Source: Deroplatys truncata (taxonomy: Eukaryota; Arthropoda; Insecta; Mantodea; Mantidae). From it: a DNA stretch of 64,000 nt. How positions within the stretch are numbered: position 1 is the stretch's first letter; each line of letters opens with the position of its first letter. The notes beneath the pieces are model-generated. The model was not told the DNA's origin and did not search any database. It was given only the letters and a program-made list of their open reading frames with translations. The stretch is taken from assembly GCA_030765065.1 (NCBI GenBank), contig CM060979.1, positions 106,380,350 to 106,444,349 of the forward strand. The letters run 5' to 3'. Positions 47,644-58,330 of this stretch are shown here, in pieces. The translations under genes and the position numbers were made by a program.

Positions 47644-48545
47644 AAAAATCTGCAGTGTTACACTCAAATGACTTTCTCTACTCTTGTACAAACTATTTTT
47701 ACAAACGCTTATTCTCCATCTACTTCATGTTAATCGAGATAAACATTTGCAGACTATCTTATTGCTAATTTTCTTGTAGATGTAAGGGGAATATATATTT
47801 ACATGGGCAATATAGAAATGCAGTAGCCTTTAAGCACATACATATCTCTTAATAGCTGGTTGCTAGGTGCAGCACTATTCCCTTTGCCACAGATTAATAC
47901 TCTTTGCATATCCAAGACAAAAAATGAATAACGAATTCCCATTTGAGAAAATAAGTATTGAAAAATTTAAGGGAATAACAAGCAATATCTCGAAAATGGT
48001 TCACTCAACAACAAAAATGTATATGACATAAATTGTGTATTTTAACGCGATCTACATTTTTGTGTAGTAAAATTTTGTCTATCTCTTATGGTTTACCAGT
48101 TTACCAAAGTCGTTCACAATGAAGAATGCTTTTGGAGACATTCCCAGAAAATTCAAGATATACATTTTATTTGTCATGAAAATATCTTAAACATATGATA
48201 TTTTAATCAAAATAGTTAGAGCCATTTTTGAGAAAAATAAAAAATTTCGAAAAATGTTCCATGTAAAGGGTACTCTGGGGTGGGGAGATTTTCTTGAAAA
48301 CCTTTGTGTCACATCTCTGGAAGATACTGAACCTAAATACCAAGTTTGGTGTTTATCCAACTGTTCGTTTCTGAGTTATGCTGTTCACAGACAGACACAC
48401 AGACACACACACGGACATGTTTCCAAAAATGGCTTTTTTTGGATTCAGGGGATCTCAAAACATGTATTTCCGGTGAAATCTCGGTATCAAATTTTTGGGT
48501 GGAATACAATAATTCCCCTACTTACTATACGTAGTAGAGAAAGTA
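47644..48545 (-). mobile_element. HINE-like repeat (minus), full-length
   Basis: It starts CTGCAGTGTTACACTC, then GACTTTCTCTACTCTTGTAC. It ends CTATACGTAGTAGAGAAAGT. The CA-rich microsatellite lies at about 48390-48415. It is directly followed by a partial second copy in the same orientation. Confidence 0.8.
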
Positions 48546-49009
48546 AAAATGAATAACGAATTCCCATTTGAGAAAATAAGTATTGAAAAATTTAAGGGAA
48601 TAACAAGCAATATCTCGAAAATGGTTCACTCAACAATAAAAATGTATATGACATAAATTGTGTATTTTAACGCAACCTACATTTTTGGTGTAGTAAAAGT
48701 TGTCTATGGTTTGCCAGTTATGCAAAAGTCGTTCACAATGGAGAATACTTTTGGAGACATTCCCAGAAAATTCAAGATATACATTTTATTTGTCATGAAA
48801 ATATCTTAAACATATGATATTTTAATCAAAATCGTTAGCCATTTTTGAGAAAATTAAACTTTTCGAAAAATCTTCCATGTAAAGGGTAATCTGCGGTGGG
48901 GGGATTTTCTTGAAAACCTTCGTGTCGCATCTCTGGAAGATAGTGAACCTAAATACCAAGTATGGTGTTTATCCGACTGTTCGTTTCTGAGTTATGCTGT
49001 TCACAGACA

Positions 49010-49076
<67 letters not shown>

Positions 49077-49222
49077 AGACACACACACACGGACATGTTT
49101 CCAAAAATGCTTTTTTTGGATTCAGGGTGTCTCAAAACATATATTTCCGGTGAAATCTCGTTATCGAATTTTTGGGTAGAATACAATATTTCCCCTACTT
49201 ACTGTACGTAGTAGAGAAAGTA
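48546..49222 (-). mobile_element. HINE-like repeat (minus), partial tandem copy
   Basis: It begins at AAAATGAATAACGAATTCCC, equivalent to about 47925 of the preceding copy, and runs to GTACGTAGTAGAGAAAGTA. It lacks the first 280 bases or so. The shared word AAAAATGAATAACG at the junction suggests duplication by unequal exchange. Its CA array (49011-49090) is the longest in the window. Confidence 0.8.
49011..49090. repeat. (CA)n microsatellite inside a HINE-like copy
   Basis: Almost pure CA dinucleotides over 80 bases, with two GA interruptions, at the family's usual microsatellite position. Confidence 0.95.
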
Positions 49223-49639
49223 AAAATTCACTGTCCCTTAGATTATTTGCCTTTCCATTCCCTTTTTCTGTTAATTTAACTTTCGTTTACTGAATAAATA
49301 TTTCTTTCTCCCTCGTGCAAGTATAGGAGTAAGGAAATTCAAGTATTCTCAGTAGCAAAATATGTGTTATTTTTGCTTATTATAAATGTACAAACGGAGT
49401 ACTACTGTTCTAACTCCAAAATCAGTGCTTGAGTAAATAAATTTTAAGGATTTAAAACCTGCAATAACATTCTTGATATTGTAGTGTTCTATACAAGGAG
49501 TACGTTTTGAGTACCTATCTTAAATTGTTTTTATTTTACAGTATGTTCCAAATCTTTCAGGTTGAGTTACTCGAACCCTGATTTGGGAGTCCTTTTTTAT
49601 AGTGCTTAATGTCCATTCTTACTTCATACGGCGTGATAG
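49223..49639. other. Unassigned sequence
   Basis: About 400 bases with nothing recognisable. Confidence 0.4.
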
Positions 49640-49832
49640 TGATGGTACATAAAGTGATATGATAATTGGGAAGGAAACCTTCTAGCACTAAGTTTGCGGT
49701 ACCTCCCTCGCATTTTCCACTTAAGAGGCCTGAGGAAAACCTGGAAAAAAAAAACCTCAGTAAGATATTTGAACCGCGGACCTTCCGTTCTCGAGTCTGT
49801 GCCTTGATGGTTTCGGTTGCCCGTGTCTGTCG
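49640..49832 (-). mobile_element. tRNA-derived SINE (minus)
   Basis: The B box reads GGTCCGCGGTTCAAAT on the minus strand, followed by a T-run, CCAGGTTTTCCTCAGG, and AAGGTTTCCTTCCCAA. This is the same order as the SINE at 40919. The open frames on both strands here are shadows of the repeat. Confidence 0.6.
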
Positions 49833-50655
49833 ATATAGTAGTTCTGACAATGTTATTCTGGAAACACAAAATGGAGTTAAATTAGTTTTTATAGAAATAT
49901 ATTAATATAAAACTCGTGCCTCTACGGCTCTAGATAATAGCGGCAGTATTTATCTGTTAGGACCACAGAAATGTTATTGCCGCTAGCAAGCAAGGGAATG
50001 AACGGTAGAAAATGTTTAGGACACTTTGTTCAGATACAAACTTCTAATTTAAAATTGTAAGTAATAATACTACATATGTAACTACAGCAACTGTAAACGT
50101 GTTCATTATCAATTCTCCATAGTGGGTTCTGGAAAAAATTATCTTCTAAGAGTAATAGCTCTCATGTTGTAATGGCTCTCTCTAAAATGTTAATCAAGCA
50201 GAACGCGCGAATACTACTACACTGTCACACCAGGCATTTCGCAGCTTGGTAACTGAGGACTGCACCCATGTGTCGGATAACTGGCTGAAATTACCATACT
50301 GAGCTTGCCGTATATGCCGGCTTGATGAATTGAACAGGGAATGAAGAGCACAAGTTGGCTTGAGCCGATTAGGGAGCCTGAATGTAAACATATTACACAG
50401 TAAACTTCGAAGTGCTTGGCGTGACAGTGCGATGGTATTCCCATCTTCTGATCTGTTAATCCTTTATGGTTATAACGCTACTTATATTAAGCTTAGAAGA
50501 CAATTTAACAATTTTCTTATCACTTGGTCTGTTCAATACCATCCTGGAGAGTGCGTGAATTCATGTACAGGCCAATTTTTTTTTAAAAAAACCCTTCATA
50601 GAACTGATATTTAACCTATTTAAATACCACCTGTTTAAATGTAAAAAGAATAAAT
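49833..50655. other. Unassigned sequence
   Basis: Overlapping frames of 65-84 codons occur at 50194-50614 without recognisable motifs. Nothing else is seen. Confidence 0.35.
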
Positions 50656-51559
50656 AAAAATCTGATGTGTTACACTCATATGACTTTCTCTACTCTTGTA
50701 CAAACTATTTTTACAAACGCTTATTCTCCATCTACTAGATAATCGAAATAAACATTTGCAGACTCTATATTATTGCTAAGTTTCTTGTATATGTAAGGCG
50801 AATGTATATTTATAAGTGCAATATAGAAATACAGTAGCCTTTAAGCATAGACATTACTCTTAATAGCTGGTTGCTATGTGCAGCACCATTCTCCATGCCA
50901 CAGACTAATACTCTTTGCATATCCAAGACAAAAAAATGAATAACGAATTCCCATTTGAGAAAATAAGTATTGAAAAATTTAAGGGAATAACAAGCAATAT
51001 CTCGAAAATTGTTCACTCAACAACAAAAAATGTATATGACATAAATTTTATATTCTAATGCGATCTACATTTTTTGTGTAGTAAAATTTTGTCTCTCTTA
51101 TGGTTTACCAGTTATGCAAACGTCGTTCACAATGAAGAATACTTTTGCAGACATTCCCAGAAAATTCAAGATATACATTTTATTTGTCATAAAAATATCA
51201 TAAACATATGATATTTTAATAAAAATCGTTAGAGCCATTTTTGAGAAAAATAAAATTTTTGAAAAATTTTCCATGTAAACGGTAATCTGGGGTGGGGGGA
51301 TTTTATTAAAAACCTTCGCGTCGCATCTCTGGAAGATACTGAATCTATATACCAAGTTTGGTGTTTATCCGACTGTTCGTTTGTGAGTTATGCTGTTCAC
51401 AGACACACACTACACACACACACACACGGACATGTTTCCAAAAATGCTTTTTTTGGGTTCAGGGGGTCTCAAAACATGTACTTCCGGTGAAATCTCGGTA
51501 TCGAATTTTTGGGTGGAATGCAATACTTCCCCTACTTACTATACGTAGTAGAGAAAGTA
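50656..51559 (-). mobile_element. HINE-like repeat (minus), full-length
   Basis: It starts ATCTGATGTGTTACACTC, then GACTTTCTCTACTCTTGTAC. It ends ACTATACGTAGTAGAGAAAGT. A short CA tract lies at 51403-51427. Both ends are well preserved, which places it in the young group. Confidence 0.8.
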
Positions 51560-52333
51560 AAAAAGCAACATTTCACTTGAAATAAATATATATTTTCCAA
51601 AATAAAGTGTTTGTGAATTTTGTTTCTCTTAACAGTTAAATATGGAATCAAGTAAGTTACAATATATGAACATGAAATGTTATTTCCCTCTATAAATTGT
51701 GGGTTTTGCTATTATTGTCCACATTTAATGTCTATTTCACATTATTTCCACGTTCTGCACTTTTAATATAACACTTGTACTTTAGTAAAGAATGTTAATT
51801 ATGCTTCTGTAGTTTCATTTTATTGACTGTGCTAGAGCAGTGAAATCATCTGGATTCTGTATTTGATTGCATATAATACACATGTTTATAACTGGTGTTC
51901 TGTGACCTCATTAACTGTCATTTGTTTCAACACCACTTTCATCTCTGCCATTTGATACCTTTTTCATCCATTACAATAACATTTTATTGCCCTTGCCCTT
52001 TTGTACCCTCTGTAGCATGCAAAGTTCATCCCTCAGGCACAGGTAAACATGTAACATGAGTAGTCGCGGGCCTGCTATGTCAACACAGGAGGTTTAAATA
52101 AATATGGCAACAGAACATGATACGATATTGGAAATCCAATAGCATATTTAGCTTTAAAAACTTGTTTTTTAAGAACTGAAACATTTCTACCTTGGAAGAA
52201 GCTACAGAAACAGAATATCACTAAATTCTCCAGTAATTAAGATTAAGCAGTGATGTTATTTTACTTCTTATTTTTTTGAAATACTTAATTTTGGTCATTT
52301 CGACTGTTTGGTCTTATCTCGACCTTTCGTAAT
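51560..52333. other. Unassigned AT-rich sequence
   Basis: No recognisable gene or repeat. Confidence 0.4.
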
Positions 52334-52611
52334 GTTATAACCAGAGACCGGAAGTTTAGGCATTATAAATCATTAAAATACGCAGGCAAAAAGGCATTAT
52401 AAATAGCTAAAATAGGCAGGAAAAAAGGCATTATAAATACTAAAACAGGCAACAAAAGACAATTAGAAAAACCCATTTTTTGAATAGATTACACTATTCA
52501 ATAACTCGATCGTCATATTTGAAAGAACTTCAAAGTTTTAAACAAAATGCTAGTGTTGTAATTGATACAAAAATGAAATATTTTTTAAAAAGGCCTGTGT
52601 ATTGCAATGCC

Positions 52612-52760
52612 TTATTCGTTGCACATGACAACCAAATGCTTCTTTAAGTTCTCTGGGGTCATCTTGAGTCTCCTGTCATATAACACATTTTTCATATGAG
52701 AAAATGACCTCAACATCCATAGAGGCTATTGGAGCTAATATAAAACACAGCATCATTGTA
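52612..52760 (-). pseudogene. hAT transposase C-terminal (dimerisation) remnant
   Basis: Minus-strand frames read FILAPIASMDVEVIFSYEK and, one base out of phase, HMKNVLYDRRLKMTPENLKK ending in a stop after MCNE. The pattern P.AS..ER.FS......R..L.PENL...L is the hAT C-terminal dimerisation domain. A frameshift near 52690 separates the two stretches. This is the remnant of the transposon's own transposase. Confidence 0.75.
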
Positions 52761-52940
52761 GGATAGAATACTTCTCCAAAAACTGTGATAATGTAGGATT
52801 CTGTAATTTCCACAAAGGGATTCCGGCGCTGAGGAAAGCTTTACATAAGTAGAATGCAAACTGAAATTTTCGACTCGATGTTGCAATTGCTGTTGGAAGC
52901 AAAGAAATCTTCTTCCCAGTAGCCTTGGAAAGTGCATTTT

Positions 52941-53178
52941 TGTTAAATTAAATTAAATTGAGTTTTATTTATGTACGCTCTTTAACTAGTATGGTCCTTA
53001 GCGTCCCATTCTATATTGGGCGTGAAAGATCGGTAATTTTGCTCAGAGGCCTCTTTATCAGGCTTGAGGTTCTTTTACGTGCCGTAAATCTACGACACGG
53101 GACCACCGGCTTTACTTCCCTTCCGAAGGAAGCCATGCTAAGGATTTTTACGCCCGAAAAAATCCATCGCTCTCCGTT
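52941..53178 (-). mobile_element. 5'-truncated SINE inside the hAT element
   Basis: Read on the minus strand, the body GGGCGTAAAAATCCTTAGC, GGTCCCGTGTCGTAGATTTA and CTCTGAGCAAAATTACCG matches the SINE at 60610. It ends GTACATAAATAAAACTC and an AATTTAATT tail. The tRNA-like head is missing. It separates the hAT N-terminal and C-terminal remnants, so it inserted into the transposon or replaced its middle. Confidence 0.75.
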
Positions 53179-53189
53179 GTGTTTGATTG

Positions 53190-53346
53190 TACCTATATGC
53201 TGTGATATAAAAAACTTCTTTTCTAGTTCACTGACTGTCGCATATTTTGCATGTGAGGACTTTACCGTCGGTACAAAAACGTCGGATCCAAAGGTGTAAA
53301 CGTAACTTTGTAATTTACTGCGTAAAGAAACACTAAATTTCGGCAT
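53190..53346 (-). pseudogene. hAT transposase N-terminal finger remnant (tentative)
   Basis: The frame begins MPKFSVSLRSKLQSYV and contains KKFFISQHIGTIKHNGE. The latter resembles the His part of BED-type or related fingers at the N-terminus of hAT transposases (QH...TxKH). The matching cysteine pair is not visible. The position at the 5' side of the hAT element fits. Confidence 0.45.
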
Positions 53347-53974
53347 CTTCTGTTAGCTACAACAACGTCGCAATGAAAACTGAAAGAAAAACAAAGTTAG
53401 GCCCGCACTCATTATTGCCTTTCAAAATAAACTTAAAGGTTAATTCAAACGCTTTCTGTTATCTATAAATTTTTTTGCGCAGCAGCACTCACTGTTGCAA
53501 AGAAAATAATGAACTGACTGAAGGACGCCTATGTTGTCTGCAACTTAAAAACAATAATATACATTCGGCGAACTAACTTTCATTGTTACGGACTAACGGT
53601 TATTGAAATAAAATGTACCCGAAGAGAATATTTAATAAATAATAGATAAATAATGAAATAAAGGCAGCAAAACATTTATTTCGTAAAATAGGCCCGTATA
53701 TTTAAAAAGGCAGAAAAAGGCAACATACAACTGTGGCATTTCAATCACAAAGGTATAATTCGTAAAGATTCACTTTCAAAATGAAGATAGATTTCACGCA
53801 TTTAAAAAGGCATTCTGCCTAAGTTCCGGTCTCTGGTTATAACACATCATTATTTCAACATTAGCACGGAAGTTTACATGTTTACACTTAGGATACAGAA
53901 ACTGTAAAGTTTTTCTTATTTTATAATTTAAAATAAAGAGAGTTTAAGGTTGTTACACTATATCACTTAAATGT

Positions 53975-54480
53975 TCTTACTTGAACGCGTTTCGGGAGAC
54001 GGTTTGCTTCCATCGTCAGCATGTTTTCGACTGATTTTGCCGGTTAGTGTCTGAGGAATGTGTGTGACTAGTGGTGTTCTCTGGTGCTGGGCTGATGAAC
54101 CTCCAAAGGCTGCTGGGTGGCGGCAATTCGAAATTCATTAGGTGATTCCTGTGTTTGACGATATGTATTTTTTCCCAGATTTTCAATTCATTGGTGCTGT
54201 TGATCGGTTTTAAGAGTTTTATATTTGGATTGATATCATGGTTTGAAGACCAGAAATGGTGTGCTACTGCTGATTTATCTGGCTGCTTTTGGTAAATGCA
54301 TCTCATATGCTCTTTAAGTATTATTTCAAGATTTATTTTGGTTCTTCCTATGTATACCAGGTTACAGTCATTACAAACAATTTGATATATACCAGCAGAT
54401 TTATCGTTGGGGATAGGATCTTTTGTTCTGTTGCATAGTAGTTCTGTATATTGTGCATCACTGTTACTAGCTTCTAAATC
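53975..54480 (-). mobile_element. Penelope-like element, 3' fragment with GIY-YIG endonuclease
   Basis: A single minus-strand frame runs from about 54480 to the stop at 54016. It contains AGIYQIVCNDCNLVYIGRTK, the GIY-YIG core with a CX2C pair, then LKEHMRCIYQKQPDKSAVAH, HFWSSNHDI, and ELKIWEKIHI. This endonuclease is the C-terminal domain that distinguishes Penelope-like elements from LINEs. After the stop, GACGATGGAAGCAAACCG then TCTCCCGAAACGCGTTC is the family's typical tail. The reverse transcriptase part is missing, cut off at the junction with a LINE fragment. The frame retained is intact, so this copy is younger than the one at 15228. Confidence 0.8.
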
Positions 54481-55400
54481 TTAAAAATTAATTTTCTTAT
54501 TTTGTTTGGTTTGTTCACGGCTCTGGACAAATCCAAGATACTGGCTTGTTGTCTACGTTTGGTGTACAAGCAGTTCACAAGATATGCTGGATGTTTAATG
54601 GGGTGTTGCAGTTGGTACAGGCTGGAAGCCGGGCTTTGCTTAGAAAAAAAGAGTGCGCCAATTTGTAGTGGCCAATTCTTAGACGGGAGATAATTACTAG
54701 ATTTTGTCGTTTGAATGTTGGTAGAGGTTGGAAAGAGTTGGTACAACCTGAATGAGCTTCATGAAGCTTGCTATCAAGGTATAACCACTCCATCTCCATT
54801 TCTACATGAACCGCGCTGAATAAAGTTAATGTCGTGTTGGTGTAGGGAGGCTATAGATAGGTCACTTACGGATATATGGATGTTTCTCTAGTACTTCGAT
54901 CGGCCATCTATCTACCTATATGGGAGGAAATCCATATCAAGGAAACCTTTATCCCCTGTGTTGTTATTTGGAGCATAAGGAACAAATGGCTTTTATATTG
55001 CATGGGAGGCTCAGATTTCTATGTGGCGAGTAGTGCACCTAAGCAATCAGTGAAGATGGTTAAGTTGGATTTTTTGGAGGGAGACTTCTTTGTATGAAAA
55101 ATAACTTTTATGCCGAAAACTTCACAAGAAACATAGTAAAGAAGTTCGGTAAGGCATAGAGCATTACATGGTCGGGGTACACTCCTACCACTGCGCAGCG
55201 ACGTCTTTCGTTAGTTGCTGAACCGTCGGTAAAGATGTTGACGGAAAGATTTTCATTTTTACCTATGACTTTACTTATAATGACTGGATATTTTTTTAAG
55301 AAGAAAAGTGGGTGTTTGGAGTTTTGCATGAGATGAAAGTTGAATATAATCTGGCAGATAACGCATAAGCTAATGAGGTGTCTGGCGTGGATATTTCAAA
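54476..55400 (-). pseudogene. I-like LINE fragment with RNase H and CCHC knuckle
   Basis: On the minus strand, VNIFTDGSATNERRRCAVV (about 55108-55329) matches the first catalytic motif of an RNase H domain encoded after the reverse transcriptase, as in I, Outcast and related LINEs. Further on, ISRLRIGHYKLAHSFFLSK, then CTNCNTPLNIQHIL plus, one frame on, VNCLYTK, give a CX2CX7HX4C knuckle typical of the same group. At least one frameshift falls in the knuckle and the stretch between the two domains is decayed. It is bounded by the Penelope-like fragment on one side and a HINE-like copy on the other. Confidence 0.75.
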
Positions 55401-55408
55401 GGCATTTT

Positions 55409-56190
55409 TAGTTTCTCTACTACGTATAGTAAGTAGGGGAAGTATTGTATTCGATACCGAGATTTCACCGGAAATACATGTTTTGAGGCCCCCTGAATCC
55501 AAAAAAGGGCATTTTTGGAAACATGTCCTTGTGTGTATGTGTGTGTGTGTGTGTCTGTGAACAGCATAACTCAGAAACGAACAGTCGGATAAACACCAAA
55601 CTTGGTATTTAGGTTCAGTATCTTCCAGAGATGCGACACGAAGGTTTTCAAGAAAATCCCCTCACCTCAGAGTACCCTTTACATGGAACATTTTTCGAAA
55701 ATTTTAATTTTCTCAAAAATGGCTCTAACGATTTTGATTAAAATATCATATGTTTAAGATATTTTCATGACAAATAAAATGTATATCTTGAATTTTCTGG
55801 GAATGTCTACAAAAGTATTCTTCATTGTGAACGACTTTTGCATAACTGGTAAACCATAAGAGATAGACAAAATTTTACTACACAAAAAACGTAGATCGCG
55901 TTAAAATACACAATTTATGTCATATACAGTTTTTGTTGAGAGAACCATTTTCGAGATATTTCTCTTTATTCCCTTAAATTTTCCAATACTTATAACACTC
56001 CACATAGCAACCAGCTCTTAAGATATTTGACTATAGGTTAAAGCCTACCAATTCCCCTTGAATCTACAAGAAAATTAGCAATAATATTAACATCTCGATA
56101 TCTCGATTAACATGAAGCATATGGGGAATAAGCGTTTGTAAAAATAGTTTGTACAAGAGTAGAGAAAGTCATGTAATACATCCGTTTTTA
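55409..56190 (+). mobile_element. HINE-like repeat, young subfamily
   Basis: It starts TAGTTTCTCTACTACGTATA and has a GT tract at 55530-55553. It ends AGTAGAGAAAGTCATGTAAT. Compared with the copy at 22308 it has lost about 160 bases in its last quarter. Confidence 0.75.
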
Positions 56191-56499
56191 GATGAATATT
56201 TAGCGAGTAATACAAAATTCTGATGTAGAATGAATTTCCATGTTGTTTTAAGGAAAGTATGTTAGGTATTTGTTGTGGGGAAGAAGTAATGATACACTAT
56301 TAATAGCATATGTAAGGCTAAGCATTTTTCTGCGAACATTTAGGGAGCCTCACATGCTTCCAATTGTAGACTTGTAATTGAGCTCGTAATGAGTGCCCCT
56401 AGAGTAAGGCGTAGTGCAGTAGTTTGAATTGTGTCTAGTATTTTGAGAATGTAAGGTACACTGCTTCCTTGTATCTATATTTCTTAAAGATTAAGTAGA
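56191..56499. other. Unassigned sequence
   Basis: About 310 bases between two HINE-like copies that point towards each other with their stem-loop ends. Nothing recognisable. Confidence 0.4.
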
Positions 56500-57312
56500 A
56501 AAATCTGATGTGTTGCAGCTATATGACTTTTTCTGCTCTCTTCTACAAGCTATTCTCACAACAGCTTATTCTTCTATCTGCACATTTACAAAGCATGCTG
56601 TAGATATAAGAAGAATAATAAGCTAAAGCGGTAGTAAGATTTTTAAAAGCGGGTCGCTATGAATGACTTTGAAATTCCATTCTCTTTGCAAGACCATGAG
56701 AAAAAACGAATAACGATTTACCCCTTGTAAAAACGTGTAAGCATTTGAAAATTCGAACCAATAACAACCAATGTTTCGGAAATGGTTAAGGCTACAAACA
56801 TTTTTATTTGACATAAGTGTCTAATTTAACGAGAACTATATTTTTTATTCAGTAAGATTTTGTGTATCTCTTACTGTTTACTAATTATGCCAAATGTCAT
56901 TCAGAATAAAGAGAAAGGCTACTTCCCTAAAATTCAATATATGCACTTTGTCGTGTAAGTACATTTAATATATTATGGCGGTTTAATGAAAATCGTTAGC
57001 GCCATATTCTGAGAAAATCTAAAATATTGAAAGCTTTTTCATGTAAAGGGTCATTTAGGGTGAAAGGATTTTCTTAAAAATCTATGTCGCATCTTAGAAA
57101 GCTGCTGAACTTAAATACAAAGTTTGGTATTTATCGAGGGTTTATTTTTAGAGTTATGTTACACAAGTACACACACTCAGACTTACCTTAAACTAAAATT
57201 CTTTTTGCTTGATTCAGGGGGCCTCAAAGCATATTTTTCTAGTGAAATCTCAACATCAAATTTTTGGGTGAAATGCAGTACTTCCTGTTACAGATAGGTG
57301 ATAGAGAAAGTA
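56500..57312 (-). mobile_element. HINE-like repeat (minus), old subfamily
   Basis: It starts AAATCTGATGTGTTGCAGC and ends GATAGAGAAAGTA. Internal words such as ATGTAAAGGGTCATTTAGGG and ATTCAGGGGGCCTCAAAGCA are recognisable but diverged from the young group. Confidence 0.65.
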
Positions 57313-58330
57313 AACAGTAAAATGTGAGCAACAAAACTCTTCAATCTTACCTGAACGGAAGCAAAAATATTTGATAAAAAGAAAAATATATAACATTTAG
57401 TTTTCTGTATATAGTAGGTAAGTATATTCCGATTCTACGTTTTAATTCCTTGCTGGGCATTGCTCTCCTAAATGGTGCAGGTACTTCAAAATGGTACTGC
57501 TTTTGTAGCACAATGCACCTTCTGTTACTCAAGTAAGGTTTCCGTTCAAGAATATAGGGCTGGTATGATGGTGTACGCCGATAAAATAATTCATGCAGGA
57601 AATGCTAAATCACAATCGATTACGGAGACGTGTATGCACATCAAGCGGTATAATATAAATCATTTTGGCTGTCACATCGACACGAGTCATACATAGTGAT
57701 CATACGTTGTGCTGTACGCCTCGATTACTTTCATTAAAGTGACATGTGGACATCTATGTAAACTAGTGGCCTAACAACTTCAAATATTACTTCATCTTAC
57801 AAAAGCTGTCCAAACCAATGAGTGCTGTACATACCTACACATGAATTTTGGTTCTCTCTAGAGGTTTTATAAAATGGATATTCTAGTCTAAGCCCCTTAT
57901 AATCTCTTTACCTACAAAGCTGGAAACTCTACATGTTACCAAACCCTACCAAATGGCGACTCACGTAATATGCTCTGCAGTTCAAACACCATCCTGTGGT
58001 TACTAAAAGTATTTTTCTAAAAAAATATATACCTGAAAATTATGTAGACAAGTTTCCAAAGGAATACTAAGTAATTTGGAAAAAAATTACAATTCGTTTG
58101 GCTGAAATCAGACTCGAAATTGAAATATTTCAAAATAAGCGTACGTTAACAAAGTAACAATATTAAGCTGCTGTTTCAAACTCAAATTGCTGACATAAAG
58201 AGAATTATAAATAAGCCTGTAACTTTATTCGGCATTTACTTATATATACAATAATTTGCGTGAAATATGTTTAAAAAAATTTATAATCAAAAGCATCGAC
58301 AGAGTTATTTTCCCCCTTAACGGCTATTTA
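57313..58330. other. Unassigned sequence
   Basis: About 1 kb with no recognisable gene or repeat. A 74-codon frame at 57472 has no recognisable domain. Confidence 0.4.

Larger units (their letters stand above)
52342..53835 (-). mobile_element. hAT DNA transposon, decayed, 8-bp target duplication
   Basis: The ends are CAGAGACCGGAAGTTTAGGC and, inverted, GCCTAAGTTCCGGTCTCTG. They are flanked by GTTATAAC on both sides (52334-52341 and 53836-53843). CAG ends and an 8-bp duplication are hAT hallmarks. Subterminal AGGCATTATAAAT repeats lie at the left end, with AAAAAGGCA words at the right. Inside are remnants of an N-terminal finger and of the C-terminal dimerisation region on the minus strand. 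The catalytic middle is missing, and a SINE fragment sits between them. At 1.5 kb it is much shorter than an autonomous hAT (usually 2.5-5 kb). Confidence 0.85.
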
